A stretch of DNA of 64,000 nucleotides from Bdellovibrionales bacterium (GTDB lineage Bacteria; Bdellovibrionota; Bacteriovoracia; Bacteriovoracales; Bacteriovoracaceae). The position numbers and the translations under genes are program-made. Under the pieces are notes generated by a model. That model was not told where the DNA came from. It did no database searches and saw only the letters and a program-made list of their open reading frames with translations. Of this stretch, positions 24,516 to 34,704 are shown one piece after another. The DNA lies in NCBI GenBank assembly GCA_030638415.1, contig DAOWEO010000128.1:1-64000 (forward strand), read 5' to 3'. Every line of letters starts with the position of its first letter. The stretch's first letter is position 1.

Positions 24516-26263
24516 TTGCAAAGCTGTCGTCCTGGTAAAACCCCTTTTTCAAAGCAGATTGTAAATTCAGCATAATCTCCAGTAAACTTGAACATATTCC
24601 CCAGGTAACTTTTCTTTATGGGTTTTTTATTTTTATCACTAAACGGCCAAAATACAATAACTTCATCAACAGTTTCAGCACTTCCAAGCCCCCATAAACT
24701 ACCATCCATATTTTGTGATGACTGTCCACCAACAAAATAATTTAAAAAACGAGTCTGCATACTCTTACTCGTCTTTAACCTAATAGTTGCACCAACACTT
24801 TTTGAGTTTTTATTTTTAGTACTTCCTACAAATATTCTTACCCTTTTAAAATTATTTGTTATTTGATTTTCAAAAAGAAAAACTCTTTTTGAAATACCCA
24901 CCCGTCTAATATTAGAGTGGCCAGTCAAAATATCGGGCCTTCCATCACGATTAAAATCACACGTCACTGTTCCTGATGGATTTAAAACATCAACTCCCAA
25001 ACGTTTTGCAATATCCATGTAACCATGATCTTTTTGTTGCTTAAAAAGTATTAACCTTGATTTAGGTGGAAAGCCTGAATTATCAACACTAAAATCAATT
25101 AATCCATCACTGTCAAAATCAAAAGAGACACCTCTTTTGTCTGCTTGATTCCAATTAGCAGTGCCATCATCCATATAGTACTCATCGCGCAGAAATTTTA
25201 GTGGAGAGAAATTCGCTCCTGTTAATACTGTAGAACGATCTCGATATTCTGGATCGTAAGAGTGAGTTAGCTCACCTGATACAATATCAATAAGTCCATC
25301 ATTATTATAATCGAGACACATAGAAAATAAAGAATTACCCCCCTGCTTTACAGCGAGTGCACCCTCTTTATCTTGGGCATATAAGCTGGTATCTCCTATA
25401 TTTTTATAAGCTCGTCCTCCTGTGGGAAAGAGAACATTTTTCCACAGTTTATTAGTATACCCAGCAGTAGACGAAGTTAAGATATCGGGATAACCATCCA
25501 AATTAACATCACAACTAGTCACACCAATTGTTGGTTTGGCCATATAGTAACCAGATCCTTTAGCATAGAGTAGCTCATCTTTTAATACAAAACTTATATC
25601 TTTAAAGCTTGTGCCACTTCCTTTAAATAGTGAATCAGGTACTACTTCTGGTCGACGTTTTGTAACATCAAACCAGTGTGCAACATACACATCTAAAAAT
25701 CCATCTAGGTTATAATCCAAAAGGGCGATTGCAGAATTAGGAGCAATACTTGATTTTGGAAAGGCACCTGGCTTATGTTTTAGCTGATAGGTTCCCTGGT
25801 TTAAACTTCCTAAAAATAATTTTAGAGGCTCTTTATTCATTGAAGTTTTTTGGTTAAAAACTCCGACTAAGACATCTTGAATATGATCTCCATTAAAATC
25901 GGCAAACGCCAAATACGACACTCTAAAAATATTTTTAAATGGTGAAGTTGGTAACTCTTCAAATTTAGCAGTGAGTGAGTTAAAACGATAAAAATGAGGT
26001 GTTGAAAAAAAATGAGGTAAGGTAACAAGATCATCAAAACCATCATTGTCAAAATCAACAACATAAAAACTAGTAGCAGCAATATCCCCTAAACCATACA
26101 GCTCAGTTTTATCTACAAAGCTTCCATCACCTAAAGAAGTTGGCCCTTCCATTACCTTTACTTGTATCTTTTTTTTCTGCTCTTTTACTTTTTTCCCACT
26201 CTTCATTACAGATGTAGAGCATGCTGAAAGTAAAAATAGAAAAAAGATTAATTGCTTGAGCAC
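24512..26263 (-). CDS. FG-GAP/VCBS-repeat lipoprotein with ASPIC/UnbV C-terminal domain
   Basis: 583 residues. The signal MLKQLIFFLFLLSACS has a lipobox (LSAC). At least seven calcium-binding-type repeats occur, e.g. DFDNDGFDDLV, DFNGDHIQDVLV, DYNLDGFLDVYVA, DVNLDGYPDIL, DYNNDGLIDIV, DFDSDGLIDFS and DFNRDGRPDILTG, forming an integrin-like beta-propeller. The C-terminus (GATIRL..YFVGGQSSQ..WGLG..VDEVIVFWP) is the ASPIC/UnbV domain, as in CRTAC1-like proteins. Expected on the cell surface or in the periplasm; the ligand is unknown. It starts one base after the acyl-CoA dehydrogenase stop. Confidence 0.88.
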   Translation of the reverse strand: MLKQLIFFLFLLSACSTSVMKSGKKVKEQKKKIQVKVMEGPTSLGDGSFVDKTELYGLGDIAATSFYVVDFDNDGFDDLVTLPHFFSTPHFYRFNSLTAKFEELPTSPFKNIFRVSYLAFADFNGDHIQDVLVGVFNQKTSMNKEPLKLFLGSLNQGTYQLKHKPGAFPKSSIAPNSAIALLDYNLDGFLDVYVAHWFDVTKRRPEVVPDSLFKGSGTSFKDISFVLKDELLYAKGSGYYMAKPTIGVTSCDVNLDGYPDILTSSTAGYTNKLWKNVLFPTGGRAYKNIGDTSLYAQDKEGALAVKQGGNSLFSMCLDYNNDGLIDIVSGELTHSYDPEYRDRSTVLTGANFSPLKFLRDEYYMDDGTANWNQADKRGVSFDFDSDGLIDFSVDNSGFPPKSRLILFKQQKDHGYMDIAKRLGVDVLNPSGTVTCDFNRDGRPDILTGHSNIRRVGISKRVFLFENQITNNFKRVRIFVGSTKNKNSKSVGATIRLKTSKSMQTRFLNYFVGGQSSQNMDGSLWGLGSAETVDEVIVFWPFSDKNKKPIKKSYLGNMFKFTGDYAEFTICFEKGVLPGRQLCN

Positions 26264-26264
26264 C

Positions 26265-28019
26265 TTAAAAATTTAAGATATCAAGACCATATTCTTCCAT
26301 CTCAACCACGTGTCCACAGGCAACTTTTATATTTTTATCACAATTTTTTGTCATACCTTTCAAATTAGAGACAAATTTTTTCCGTGCATCTTCACAAATA
26401 ATATCAGTTAGTGCCATGACATATTCTTTATGCTTCTCATCAATCTCAACCTGATTTAAAATATATGATGTGCGTGAAAGTACTGCTAAAATAGCATACA
26501 ACTCAATCGCCATGTCAGCGAGGCGTTTCTGAGGTAGTTCATGGTGAATAATTTTTTTACCATATTTGATAAGCGTATTTTCTACTTGAATTGAGAAACC
26601 ACTTAGCATAGATGAAAAGTGCTGAGCATGCTCTTCTAATTTTGGATGGTAGTGAGTCAACGTTTTAGATGGAATCATTTTTCCAATTCTCTTTCTCGCA
26701 AAGCTAGTTAAGACGCCTAAAGATTTTATAGGCTGATTTAAAGCTTTTGATACATCTGCAATTTTTCCTAGCTCTTTTAACTCTTCGGATGGCCCTTTAA
26801 TGCCAGTTAGAGACAACAAACATCTTAGAATTTCATTAGTACCTTCAAAAATAAGATGAATACGTGAATCACGCATGAGTAATTCGTATGGATACTCTTT
26901 CATATAACCTGTTCCAGCTGCAATTTGCATTGTCATATCTGCGACACTCCACAGATTTTCAGATCCATAAATCTTGCAGGCAGCACTTTCTAAAGAGTAA
27001 TCTTTTAGCCCGTCAACCATTTTTCCTGTCGAAAAATACACCATTGATTCTGTTGCGTAACACTTAGCAGTCATACGAGCAATCTTATCTTGAATCATTC
27101 CAAACTCTGTAATTGTTGTATCAAACTGCTTACGCTCTTTGGCATGTTTTACCGCAAGACCAATTGCTGTTTTCATGCCTCCAACACAACCCGATCCTAA
27201 TGAAAGTCGACCACTATTTAAAACATTCATCGCAATTTTAAAACCCTTACCAGGTTCACCAATAATATTTTCAGCAGGAACTACCACATCGTCAAAATAG
27301 ATCGCCCGTGTTTCACTGGCCCTAATCCCCATTTTATTCTCTTTTTCTCCAAATGAAACACCTTCCAGACCTTTTTCTACAATAAAACAAGTAATTTTCT
27401 CAACAGTTTTCCCTTCTTTGTCATGCTCTGTTTTAGCAAAGACAGTATAGAATTCTGCCGTTCCTGCATTCGTAATCCACAATTTTTGGCCACTGATTTT
27501 ATATGTACCATCATCTTGTAAGACGGCCTTGGTTGTAATAGCATAAGCGTCTGATCCAGCACCAGGCTCTGTTAAGCAAAAAGCTGCCAATGCTTCACCA
27601 CTGGCTAATTTAGGTAACCATTTTTTACGTTGCTCATCACTGCCCTCATTAAGTAGTGCTCTATAGCCAATTGATTGATGGGCCCCTAGCATCGTAGCAA
27701 TCGATCCATCGTTGCAAGCCACTTCAGCAAACACACGAGCATACAAAGAATAGTCGAGTTCTAATCCACCGAACTCTTCTGGCACGGCCAGTCCACAAAG
27801 TCCTAGTTCTGCAAGACCTTGAATGACCTCTTTAGGTATCTCTTGCGCATCATCAAATTTATGACTATCAATATTATCTTGAGCAAATTTATCAACAGCT
27901 TGAACCATCTCTTTGCCGAACTCTTTTTGATCCTGAGAAAAAGCGGGAAAAGGAAAAATATCACTGTCGTGAACCTCTCCATAAAATAAATTACCTAATA
28001 CTGAACTCATATCACTCAT
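26265..28019 (-). CDS. Acyl-CoA dehydrogenase family protein
   Basis: About 584 residues from the ATG at 28019, six bases after AAGGA; an earlier ATG at 28040 has no site. Typical signatures are ..AAFCLTEPGAGSDAYAI.., ..KLWITNAGTAEFYTVFAKT.., ..GRLSLGSGCVGGMKTAIGLAV..ERKQFDTTITEFGMIQDK.. and ..IHLIFEGTNEILR... The extra 200-residue C-terminal extension fits the long VLCAD-type subgroup. FAD-dependent oxidation of long acyl-CoA in the cytoplasm or at the membrane is expected. It precedes the FG-GAP lipoprotein in an apparent operon. Confidence 0.9.
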   Translation of the reverse strand: MSDMSSVLGNLFYGEVHDSDIFPFPAFSQDQKEFGKEMVQAVDKFAQDNIDSHKFDDAQEIPKEVIQGLAELGLCGLAVPEEFGGLELDYSLYARVFAEVACNDGSIATMLGAHQSIGYRALLNEGSDEQRKKWLPKLASGEALAAFCLTEPGAGSDAYAITTKAVLQDDGTYKISGQKLWITNAGTAEFYTVFAKTEHDKEGKTVEKITCFIVEKGLEGVSFGEKENKMGIRASETRAIYFDDVVVPAENIIGEPGKGFKIAMNVLNSGRLSLGSGCVGGMKTAIGLAVKHAKERKQFDTTITEFGMIQDKIARMTAKCYATESMVYFSTGKMVDGLKDYSLESAACKIYGSENLWSVADMTMQIAAGTGYMKEYPYELLMRDSRIHLIFEGTNEILRCLLSLTGIKGPSEELKELGKIADVSKALNQPIKSLGVLTSFARKRIGKMIPSKTLTHYHPKLEEHAQHFSSMLSGFSIQVENTLIKYGKKIIHHELPQKRLADMAIELYAILAVLSRTSYILNQVEIDEKHKEYVMALTDIICEDARKKFVSNLKGMTKNCDKNIKVACGHVVEMEEYGLDILNF

Positions 28020-28140
28020 AATCAATCCTTTGTTATGCATAATTGAAAATCTACAGAAATTTATAACATATTATAACGGCGAATCTCGTAAAGAGACAAC
28101 TCTATTCTTTCATAACCTTTCATCTACCTTATTTACATAA

Positions 28141-28175
28141 TTATCTTGCAATGCAAGAAGATAATGTCATAATAT
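28141..28175 (+). promoter_or_regulatory. Candidate promoter and dyad upstream of the T2SS operon
   Basis: TTGCAA (28146-28151) with CATAAT (28168-28173, 16-base spacer) or TAATAT (28170-28175). The -35 box is embedded in CTTGCA-A-TGCAAG (28145-28157), extended by TTATC/GATAA on its flanks (28141-28145 and 28160-28164). The operon start codon is at 28228. The dyad could be an operator; no binder is known. Confidence 0.4.
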
Positions 28176-28227
28176 ATTTGTACGATATTATTAGTAGTTT
28201 AGCGTTTTAATCAGGGAAGAGAGCTTA

Positions 28228-29310
28228 ATGAAAAAGATTAACTTTAACTTAGATAAAGTTAAGGAGTTGTTTTCAAATTGGAAAAATATATTACCAATTA
28301 AAAACACAACCGAAGATCGGCAACGATCAGACTTTCTAAAATCATTTGATTTTCAGAAAATTTTAACTCACTTAAAAGATTTTACGACACCTGCCAAGCG
28401 TGAGCTAGTACATCGAATATTTCTTTCCACCCTATTTCTAACTACAGCATATTATTCAGGAAAAACTATTTCACATTTTATAAGCACTGCAATAAGCACC
28501 AATAAGCATAAAACAAAAAATGCTTACACTCCTCCTCCTACTGTCAATAAGCTCGCCAGTAGTACTATTGATGCAATTCAAGGTAAAAATCTATTTCACA
28601 CAAATCTAAAAGCAAAAGAGTTTAAAAACCTCACAAAAAAGCCCCGTCTAAATTTAGGTAGAGAGTGCAAGCAGGCGACCAAAAAATCTAAATTAGATAT
28701 CAAAGTACTAACGACTACTGTTTTACAAGACAGTATAAAATCTATAGCTTCAGTCCAAATACGTGGTACAAAAATACCGGTAGAAGTACGTGAGGGTGAT
28801 AAGATTAAGCACTTAGCAGAGGTTAGCCGTATTGATCGTCTCTATGTTATTTTAAAGAATCTCAGCAGTGGAGAATGTGAATTTATTCAACGTAAAGAAA
28901 AAATGCCAAAAAAGAAAATACAAGTAGTCAGCGCTAAGCTAGGTAAGAAGATTATAGATAAACTTGGGGATAAAGGTATTAAGAACGTTGGCAACCATTT
29001 CTCGATAAAAAAGTCAGTTAAAAATGAGATGCTTAATAATATTAGTAATGTACTGACACAAGCGAAGGCCATCCCGATTCGCACCGCTAACGGAACTCTA
29101 AATTTTAAAATAACAGAAATTGTAGCCGGTAGCATCTATTCCAAATTAAATATTAAAAATGATGACATCATTACTAAAATAAATGGAAAACCAATAAAAT
29201 CAATGAATGAAATTATGAATATGTTTGGTTCATTTAGAAATGTTGACCAACTCTCACTCTCTGTAAAACGAGATGGAGAAGAGGAAAACTTGGACTACCA
29301 ATTTGAATAA
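28228..29310 (+). CDS. gspC: Type II secretion system protein GspC
   Basis: 360 residues. Inner-membrane anchor near residues 62-80 (VHRIFLSTLFLTTAYYSGK), a homology region around 145-230 that should contact the secretin, and a C-terminal PDZ-like domain near 270-355 (..IVAGSIYSKLNIKNDDIITKINGKPIKSMNEIMNMFG..). GspC links the inner-membrane platform to the outer-membrane secretin and helps select substrates. First gene of the operon; its stop overlaps the region of the gspD start. The cytoplasmic N-terminal part (about 60 residues) is longer than usual. Confidence 0.9.
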   Translation: MKKINFNLDKVKELFSNWKNILPIKNTTEDRQRSDFLKSFDFQKILTHLKDFTTPAKRELVHRIFLSTLFLTTAYYSGKTISHFISTAISTNKHKTKNAYTPPPTVNKLASSTIDAIQGKNLFHTNLKAKEFKNLTKKPRLNLGRECKQATKKSKLDIKVLTTTVLQDSIKSIASVQIRGTKIPVEVREGDKIKHLAEVSRIDRLYVILKNLSSGECEFIQRKEKMPKKKIQVVSAKLGKKIIDKLGDKGIKNVGNHFSIKKSVKNEMLNNISNVLTQAKAIPIRTANGTLNFKITEIVAGSIYSKLNIKNDDIITKINGKPIKSMNEIMNMFGSFRNVDQLSLSVKRDGEEENLDYQFE

Positions 29311-29327
29311 TGGAACAGGGAATAACT

Positions 29328-31745
29328 ATGAAACATAAGCTGGGCACCTTAAAAACTTTATTGCTTCCGATTATCATAGTACCGCTATGTTCTCAAGCTC
29401 AATTTGATCAATATAAATCTAAAACGAGTTTTTCCAAGCAAAGTAAAGCAGCAAGTGCTAAAATAAAGTCTGGCAAATCCGCAAAGTCTATTAAAAACTT
29501 TACTGATGATGATAATAACCAAGCTATTTTTGGACGCTCAACTCAAGACGATAAAGACATCAAAAAATACACGAAGGATAAAAAATATGTAAATCTTAAC
29601 CCTGAAACAGCTTTTGGCCCTGAAGTTGTTACTAATTTTGACTTTCCTAATACTTCGTTAAAAGATCTCACCAACCACATGCAAAAATTAACAGGTATTA
29701 ATCTCATTATTGATAAAGAGCTCAAAGGAAAAATTAGTATTACTGCACCAACACCTATTACAATTGGTGATGCATGGAAGGCATTCTTAACTGCTCTAAA
29801 TGTAAATGGATACTCTCTAGTAAAATCAGGTGCATTTTATAAAATTGTTAATACTCGTGATATTCGCTATACCCCTACCCGCATCTACACAGGAAGCTAT
29901 ACTCCTAGTACTGAAAACTATGCGATGAGAATATTACCTCTTAAATTTATTACTGCTTCAGAGGTTACCAGAAGTTTTAGACCCTTTATGTCACGCTATG
30001 GTAGAATTTTAGATATTCGCCAAACTAATACTATTATTATTCAAGACACAGGCGACAATATTAACCGTCTAGTTCGTCTTATTCAATTTGTTGATGTACC
30101 AGGGCATGAAGAGACACTGCAAATTATTCAAGTTACCAATACGTCAGCTCAAGAGATTGCCAAGCTACTAGATAAAATCCTAGATAATAAAAAGAAAGCA
30201 CGTACCTCTTCTACAAAAAGAGCAAATAAATCTGAAATTATCAGTAAAATTATTGCAGAACCTAGAACTAATTCTATCATTGCCATGGCAAATGCTCATG
30301 GAGCAAAAAAGCTTATCGCCCTTATTAACCAGCTAGATGTAAAAGTTGTATCACAAAGTAGTGGTAAGATACATGTTTACTATCTAAACTATGGGGATTC
30401 AGAGACTTTAGCAAAAACTCTTTCAAGCCTAGTTTCATCAGGAACACCAACAAAAACTAAATCACGTTTTAGAGCAAGTGAAAGCTCAGATGATTCACTA
30501 TTTACTGCTCAAGTTAAAATTACAGCTGATAAAGATAACAACGCTCTTGTAGTTGTCGCTTCCCCTACTGATTACCTAACAATTAAGGACGTTATAAAAA
30601 AATTAGATATTCCAAAGGATCAAGTCTATTTAGAAGGTCTTATTATGGAAACCAACCTTAATAAAACAAATGCTTTTGGAGTTAGTATTGTTGGTGCCTA
30701 TGGTGATGGAGCGATTGAGATGGCCGGTAGTAACGCCAACTCATCTGCACTCGCTGGACTTCTTGGTGGAAATTTTACCAGTCTAGGTGGTTTCTTTGCA
30801 GGAGTTGGAGAGGGCAAGGCTACAGAGAGAAATATTGGAGGCCAAACAATTAATATAAATCCCCTCAATGCACTTATTACAGCAGTTGCAGCGAATGGAA
30901 ATGCTAACGTTTTAGCAACACCTCAACTACTTGCCTTAGATAACACTGAAGCAGTATTTGAAGTTGGTGAGACAGTTCCTATCTCCGAACAGACAAACTC
31001 AGCAAGTGGAAGTAGTACTTTTGCAACGAAAGAGCAAAAAATTGCCCTGACTCTAAAATTTACTCCACAAATTAATAAAGTAACCCGCTTTATTAAACTA
31101 AAAATTGACCAACAAATTGAAGATTTCTCACAGCGAGAACTACCTCAATCACTTCAAGACAAAGGTGTTGCCACAACTACCAGAAAAGCAGTGACAACAG
31201 TTGTAGTAAGAGACCGTGACACTGTTGCCATGGGTGGTTTAATGAGAGATAAGACTGTTGAATCTGAAAGTAAGGTACCTTTACTAGGAGATATTCCAAT
31301 ACTTGGTTGGCTCTTTAAAAATAAAAGCAAGACTGTTGAAAAAGTTAATTTACTGTTCTTTTTAACTCCTAAAATTATGTCTTCATATGAAAGTACCATG
31401 GCTGATAATACCATCGACTCTCTTGATGCAAGATATACGCACTTACGAGAAAACTTTGATGGAGAGGACATGCCTTTTCAAGATGTTACTACAGACCTTT
31501 ATCAAAAAGCGATTCAGCAAAAAAGTGGAGCTCTCTATAAAAAAGAGGCGTCTAAGCGGTACCTAGAGGAAAATAAAAAAGGTGAGAATGATGGATCATC
31601 AGCTCCTTTCATCGCCCCTATTGATGAACAAGCAGCTATCTTTCAACCCAAACTAAATATTAAAAAATTTCCTAGATTTATAGAACCTAATTATCAACAA
31701 ATTATACAGACCATTAGAAATAAAAAATCTGCAATTAAACGTTAG
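29328..31745 (+). CDS. gspD: Type II secretion system secretin GspD
   Basis: About 805 residues from ATG at 29328 (AGGGA upstream); an ATG at 29310 overlapping the gspC stop is less likely. It has a signal peptide (LLLPIIIVPLCSQA). Periplasmic N0 (FDFPNTSLKDLTNHMQKL..) and three N-type ring repeats (e.g. MRILPLKFITASEVTRSFRP) precede the secretin domain with VPLLGDIPILGWLFKNK. It forms the outer-membrane channel. A C-terminal extension of about 100 residues (..YQKAIQQKSGALYKKEA..) may bind a pilotin. Confidence 0.95.
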   Translation: MKHKLGTLKTLLLPIIIVPLCSQAQFDQYKSKTSFSKQSKAASAKIKSGKSAKSIKNFTDDDNNQAIFGRSTQDDKDIKKYTKDKKYVNLNPETAFGPEVVTNFDFPNTSLKDLTNHMQKLTGINLIIDKELKGKISITAPTPITIGDAWKAFLTALNVNGYSLVKSGAFYKIVNTRDIRYTPTRIYTGSYTPSTENYAMRILPLKFITASEVTRSFRPFMSRYGRILDIRQTNTIIIQDTGDNINRLVRLIQFVDVPGHEETLQIIQVTNTSAQEIAKLLDKILDNKKKARTSSTKRANKSEIISKIIAEPRTNSIIAMANAHGAKKLIALINQLDVKVVSQSSGKIHVYYLNYGDSETLAKTLSSLVSSGTPTKTKSRFRASESSDDSLFTAQVKITADKDNNALVVVASPTDYLTIKDVIKKLDIPKDQVYLEGLIMETNLNKTNAFGVSIVGAYGDGAIEMAGSNANSSALAGLLGGNFTSLGGFFAGVGEGKATERNIGGQTININPLNALITAVAANGNANVLATPQLLALDNTEAVFEVGETVPISEQTNSASGSSTFATKEQKIALTLKFTPQINKVTRFIKLKIDQQIEDFSQRELPQSLQDKGVATTTRKAVTTVVVRDRDTVAMGGLMRDKTVESESKVPLLGDIPILGWLFKNKSKTVEKVNLLFFLTPKIMSSYESTMADNTIDSLDARYTHLRENFDGEDMPFQDVTTDLYQKAIQQKSGALYKKEASKRYLEENKKGENDGSSAPFIAPIDEQAAIFQPKLNIKKFPRFIEPNYQQIIQTIRNKKSAIKR

Positions 31746-31755
31746 GGTGCAATAG

Positions 31756-33480
31756 GTGAAAATTTCGACACATATTCTAGAGCAAGTTGAAGGCTATAAA
31801 GAGAAGATAGGACAGCTTCTTTTACAGCACACTTCACTTACCGAAGAACAATTACAAGAAGCCCTAACCATCCAAGAAGAGACAGGCAGCATGATTGGAG
31901 ACGTTCTACTACGAAAGAACTTTATCCACCCTCATGATATTGTACGTGTTTTATGCCGCCAAATTGATATACCCTATTTGAATGACGTTCAGGTAGAACA
32001 TATTGATCCTGAGATGGTGGTGGATCTACCAATTAACTACTGTAAACAACATGAAGTTTTACCCATTACAAAAACAGAAACGGACGTTACAATCGTAATA
32101 AGTGATCCTTTCAATTTTGATGTAATGAATGATCTTCAGACTCTATTTCAAAAAGAGATCAAGACCACAGTCAGCTCTCCTCTAAAGATTCAAGATGCAA
32201 TTAACCGTGTCTATGAGAAGGCTAATAAAGATATTGTCGCGACTCTAGAAAATGAGTTTGAAGAAAACCTTGACCTTGATGGTCCCATTGATATTTTAGA
32301 TGCAGGAGCAGATGAGGCTCCTGTAATTCGTTTTGTAAACTCAATTATCTTTCGTGCAGTAAAAGAGCGAGCATCTGATATTCATATTGAACCTTTTGAA
32401 AAAGAGACTGTTTATCGTTTCCGAATCAATCGAGTGATGCACGAAGTACTACGACAACCTATTAAAACTCATGCTGCAGTAGCCTCACGGATAAAAGTTA
32501 TGGCAAAACTTGATATTGCTGAAAAAAGACTGCCACAAGACGGAAGGATTCCGATCAAAATTGCAGGCAAAGATATCGACATTAGACTTAGTACCATCCC
32601 CGTCCAAAGTGGTGAACGAATTGTAATGAGAATACTGGAGAAGAGTAATACTGTTTTAAAACTTGAAAAACTTGGCTTTCAAGGAAAAATTCTAAAACAA
32701 CTAGATCAACTTTCAAAACTAAAACATGGAATTGTCTACGTTACCGGTCCAACAGGTCATGGAAAATCGACAACACTTTTTGCCATGCTAAGCCGAATTA
32801 ATCAACCAGATAAAATGATTATAACTGTTGAAGACCCCGTAGAATATGAGATCCATGGAATTTCACAAACTCAAGTTAATGCAAAGATTGGACTCACTTT
32901 TGCTCGTGCTCTAAGAAGTTTTTTACGTCAAAACCCTGATGTTATTATGGTTGGAGAAACCAGAGACCAAGAAACCGCAGAGATGGCAATTCGTGCTTCT
33001 CTTACAGGTCACTTTGTCCTCTCTACCTTACACACTAATGATGCTTGTTCTGCCCCCGGAAGACTTATTGATATGGGAATAAAACCATTTTTAATTGCTT
33101 CTTCCCTCTCAGCTGTTTTATCACAGAGACTACTACAAACTCTTTGTAATAACTGTAAAGAAGCATACGAACCAACAGATACAGAGTTAATTTCTGCAGG
33201 TATTGAGCGACGTCCAGGTGTCACCTTCTATCAACCAGTAGGTTGTGATAAATGTCACCAGCGAGGATATTCCAGTCTAACAGCGGTGAGTGAATTACTA
33301 TTAGTAAATGATGAGATCGGACAGCTAATTATTAACCGTGCAGATTCAACGACTATAAAAAAAGAGGCTCTGAAGCATGGCTTGGTACCACTCAGACAAG
33401 ATGCCATAGAAAAGGTCTATCAGGGAATTACCTCTATCAGTGAAATGGTAAAAGCAATCAATTCAGAAGTTGATAGCTAA
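31756..33480 (+). CDS. gspE: Type II secretion ATPase GspE
   Basis: 574 residues, GTG start. The N-terminal MshEN-type domain (TEEQLQEALTIQEETG..) is followed by the ATPase: Walker A GPTGHGKSTT (331-340, with His335 where Ser is usual), Asp and His boxes around ..IITVEDPVEYEI.. and ..ALRSFLRQNPDVIMVGETRDQETAE.., and ..LSTLHTND... A four-Cys zinc motif CNNC...CDKC lies near residues 460-500. It powers pseudopilus assembly at the cytoplasmic face. It overlaps the gspF start by one base (TAATGG). Confidence 0.95.
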   Translation: MKISTHILEQVEGYKEKIGQLLLQHTSLTEEQLQEALTIQEETGSMIGDVLLRKNFIHPHDIVRVLCRQIDIPYLNDVQVEHIDPEMVVDLPINYCKQHEVLPITKTETDVTIVISDPFNFDVMNDLQTLFQKEIKTTVSSPLKIQDAINRVYEKANKDIVATLENEFEENLDLDGPIDILDAGADEAPVIRFVNSIIFRAVKERASDIHIEPFEKETVYRFRINRVMHEVLRQPIKTHAAVASRIKVMAKLDIAEKRLPQDGRIPIKIAGKDIDIRLSTIPVQSGERIVMRILEKSNTVLKLEKLGFQGKILKQLDQLSKLKHGIVYVTGPTGHGKSTTLFAMLSRINQPDKMIITVEDPVEYEIHGISQTQVNAKIGLTFARALRSFLRQNPDVIMVGETRDQETAEMAIRASLTGHFVLSTLHTNDACSAPGRLIDMGIKPFLIASSLSAVLSQRLLQTLCNNCKEAYEPTDTELISAGIERRPGVTFYQPVGCDKCHQRGYSSLTAVSELLLVNDEIGQLIINRADSTTIKKEALKHGLVPLRQDAIEKVYQGITSISEMVKAINSEVDS

Positions 33481-34691
33481 TGGCCGTCTATAACTACAAA
33501 GGGATAAAGCAAACAGGACAAGAGGCAAGGGGTACCATTACAGCAGAATCTTTATCACAAGCTAAGCAAAAAGTTAAACAGCTAGGGGTGATGATTACCT
33601 CTATGAAAGAAGATAATTCCTCAGGTAAAAAGAAATCAACAGGGATCAGTTTTGGCAATAAAGTTAGTATTGGAGAACTTTCATTAACCACTAGGCAACT
33701 ATCAACTCTACTCAAGGCTAAAATTCCGTTGGTACAAGCCCTTAATGCATTAGTCGATCAAACCGACCATCCATACTTGAAAGGAGTTCTTTCTGAAGTT
33801 AAGCAAAAAGTAAATGAGGGAGCATCTTTAGCAAATGCTTTTTCAGAATACCCCAAAGTATTTAACAATGTTTTTGTAAATATGGTTGAAGCAGGAGAAA
33901 GCTCTGGAACCCTCTCTATTGTATTAGTACGACTAGCTGAATTTACAGAAGCACAGGTTAAGTTAAAAAATAAAATAAAAGGTGCCATGATGTATCCACT
34001 TATTATGGTTATTTTTGGCTCCATGATGATGGGAATTATTTTTGCTTTTGTAATTCCCAAAATTGCTAAAATTTTTGTCTCAATGAAAAAAGATCTACCA
34101 TGGACTACTCAGCTGGCCATTGGTATCTCAAATTTTGTACTAAATTACTGGTACATTGTTATTATTGGTGGCTTTGCGTCTGTCATTTTCTTTAAAAAAT
34201 ATCTCCAAACGACTAGAGGCCGCTCGCAATATGATGCTATTTTACTAAAGCTACCGATTGTTGGAGGTTTAACCACAATGATTAATATTAGCCGATTTGC
34301 CTCAACACTTTCGACTCTACTAACTTCAGGTGTTCCTATCATTGCAGCAATGAATATTGTGACTAATCTAATTTCAAATGTTCATATCAAGGCTAGTATT
34401 AAAGAATCCAAAGAGAGTATATCTGAGGGATCTTCTATGGCACTTCCCATGATAAAAAGTAAACTTTTCCCACCAATGGTTACCCATATGATCTCCCTGG
34501 GGGAGAAATCAGGAGAGCTAGAACCGATGCTTGAAATTATTTCAGAAAATTATGAAGAACAAGTAGAGACAAAACTCTCTGGCCTGACTTCTATTTTAGA
34601 ACCTGTTATGATGGTCGGCATGGGATTAGCCGTTGGCTTTATCGTTTTTTCCGTTGTAATGCCACTGATGGACATGAATAAATTACATTAA
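33480..34691 (+). CDS. gspF: Type II secretion inner-membrane protein GspF
   Basis: 403 residues with two homologous T2SSF domains: TTRQLSTLLKAKIPLVQALNAL and its repeat ISRFASTLSTLLTSGVPIIAAM. There are three membrane segments near residues 170-195, 220-242 and the C-terminus (MVGMGLAVGFIVFSVVMPL). It is the platform protein contacting GspE. The ATG overlaps the gspE stop. Length and architecture are standard. Confidence 0.95.
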   Translation: MAVYNYKGIKQTGQEARGTITAESLSQAKQKVKQLGVMITSMKEDNSSGKKKSTGISFGNKVSIGELSLTTRQLSTLLKAKIPLVQALNALVDQTDHPYLKGVLSEVKQKVNEGASLANAFSEYPKVFNNVFVNMVEAGESSGTLSIVLVRLAEFTEAQVKLKNKIKGAMMYPLIMVIFGSMMMGIIFAFVIPKIAKIFVSMKKDLPWTTQLAIGISNFVLNYWYIVIIGGFASVIFFKKYLQTTRGRSQYDAILLKLPIVGGLTTMINISRFASTLSTLLTSGVPIIAAMNIVTNLISNVHIKASIKESKESISEGSSMALPMIKSKLFPPMVTHMISLGEKSGELEPMLEIISENYEEQVETKLSGLTSILEPVMMVGMGLAVGFIVFSVVMPLMDMNKLH

Positions 34692-34704
34692 TGAAGGAGT
34701 ATAG

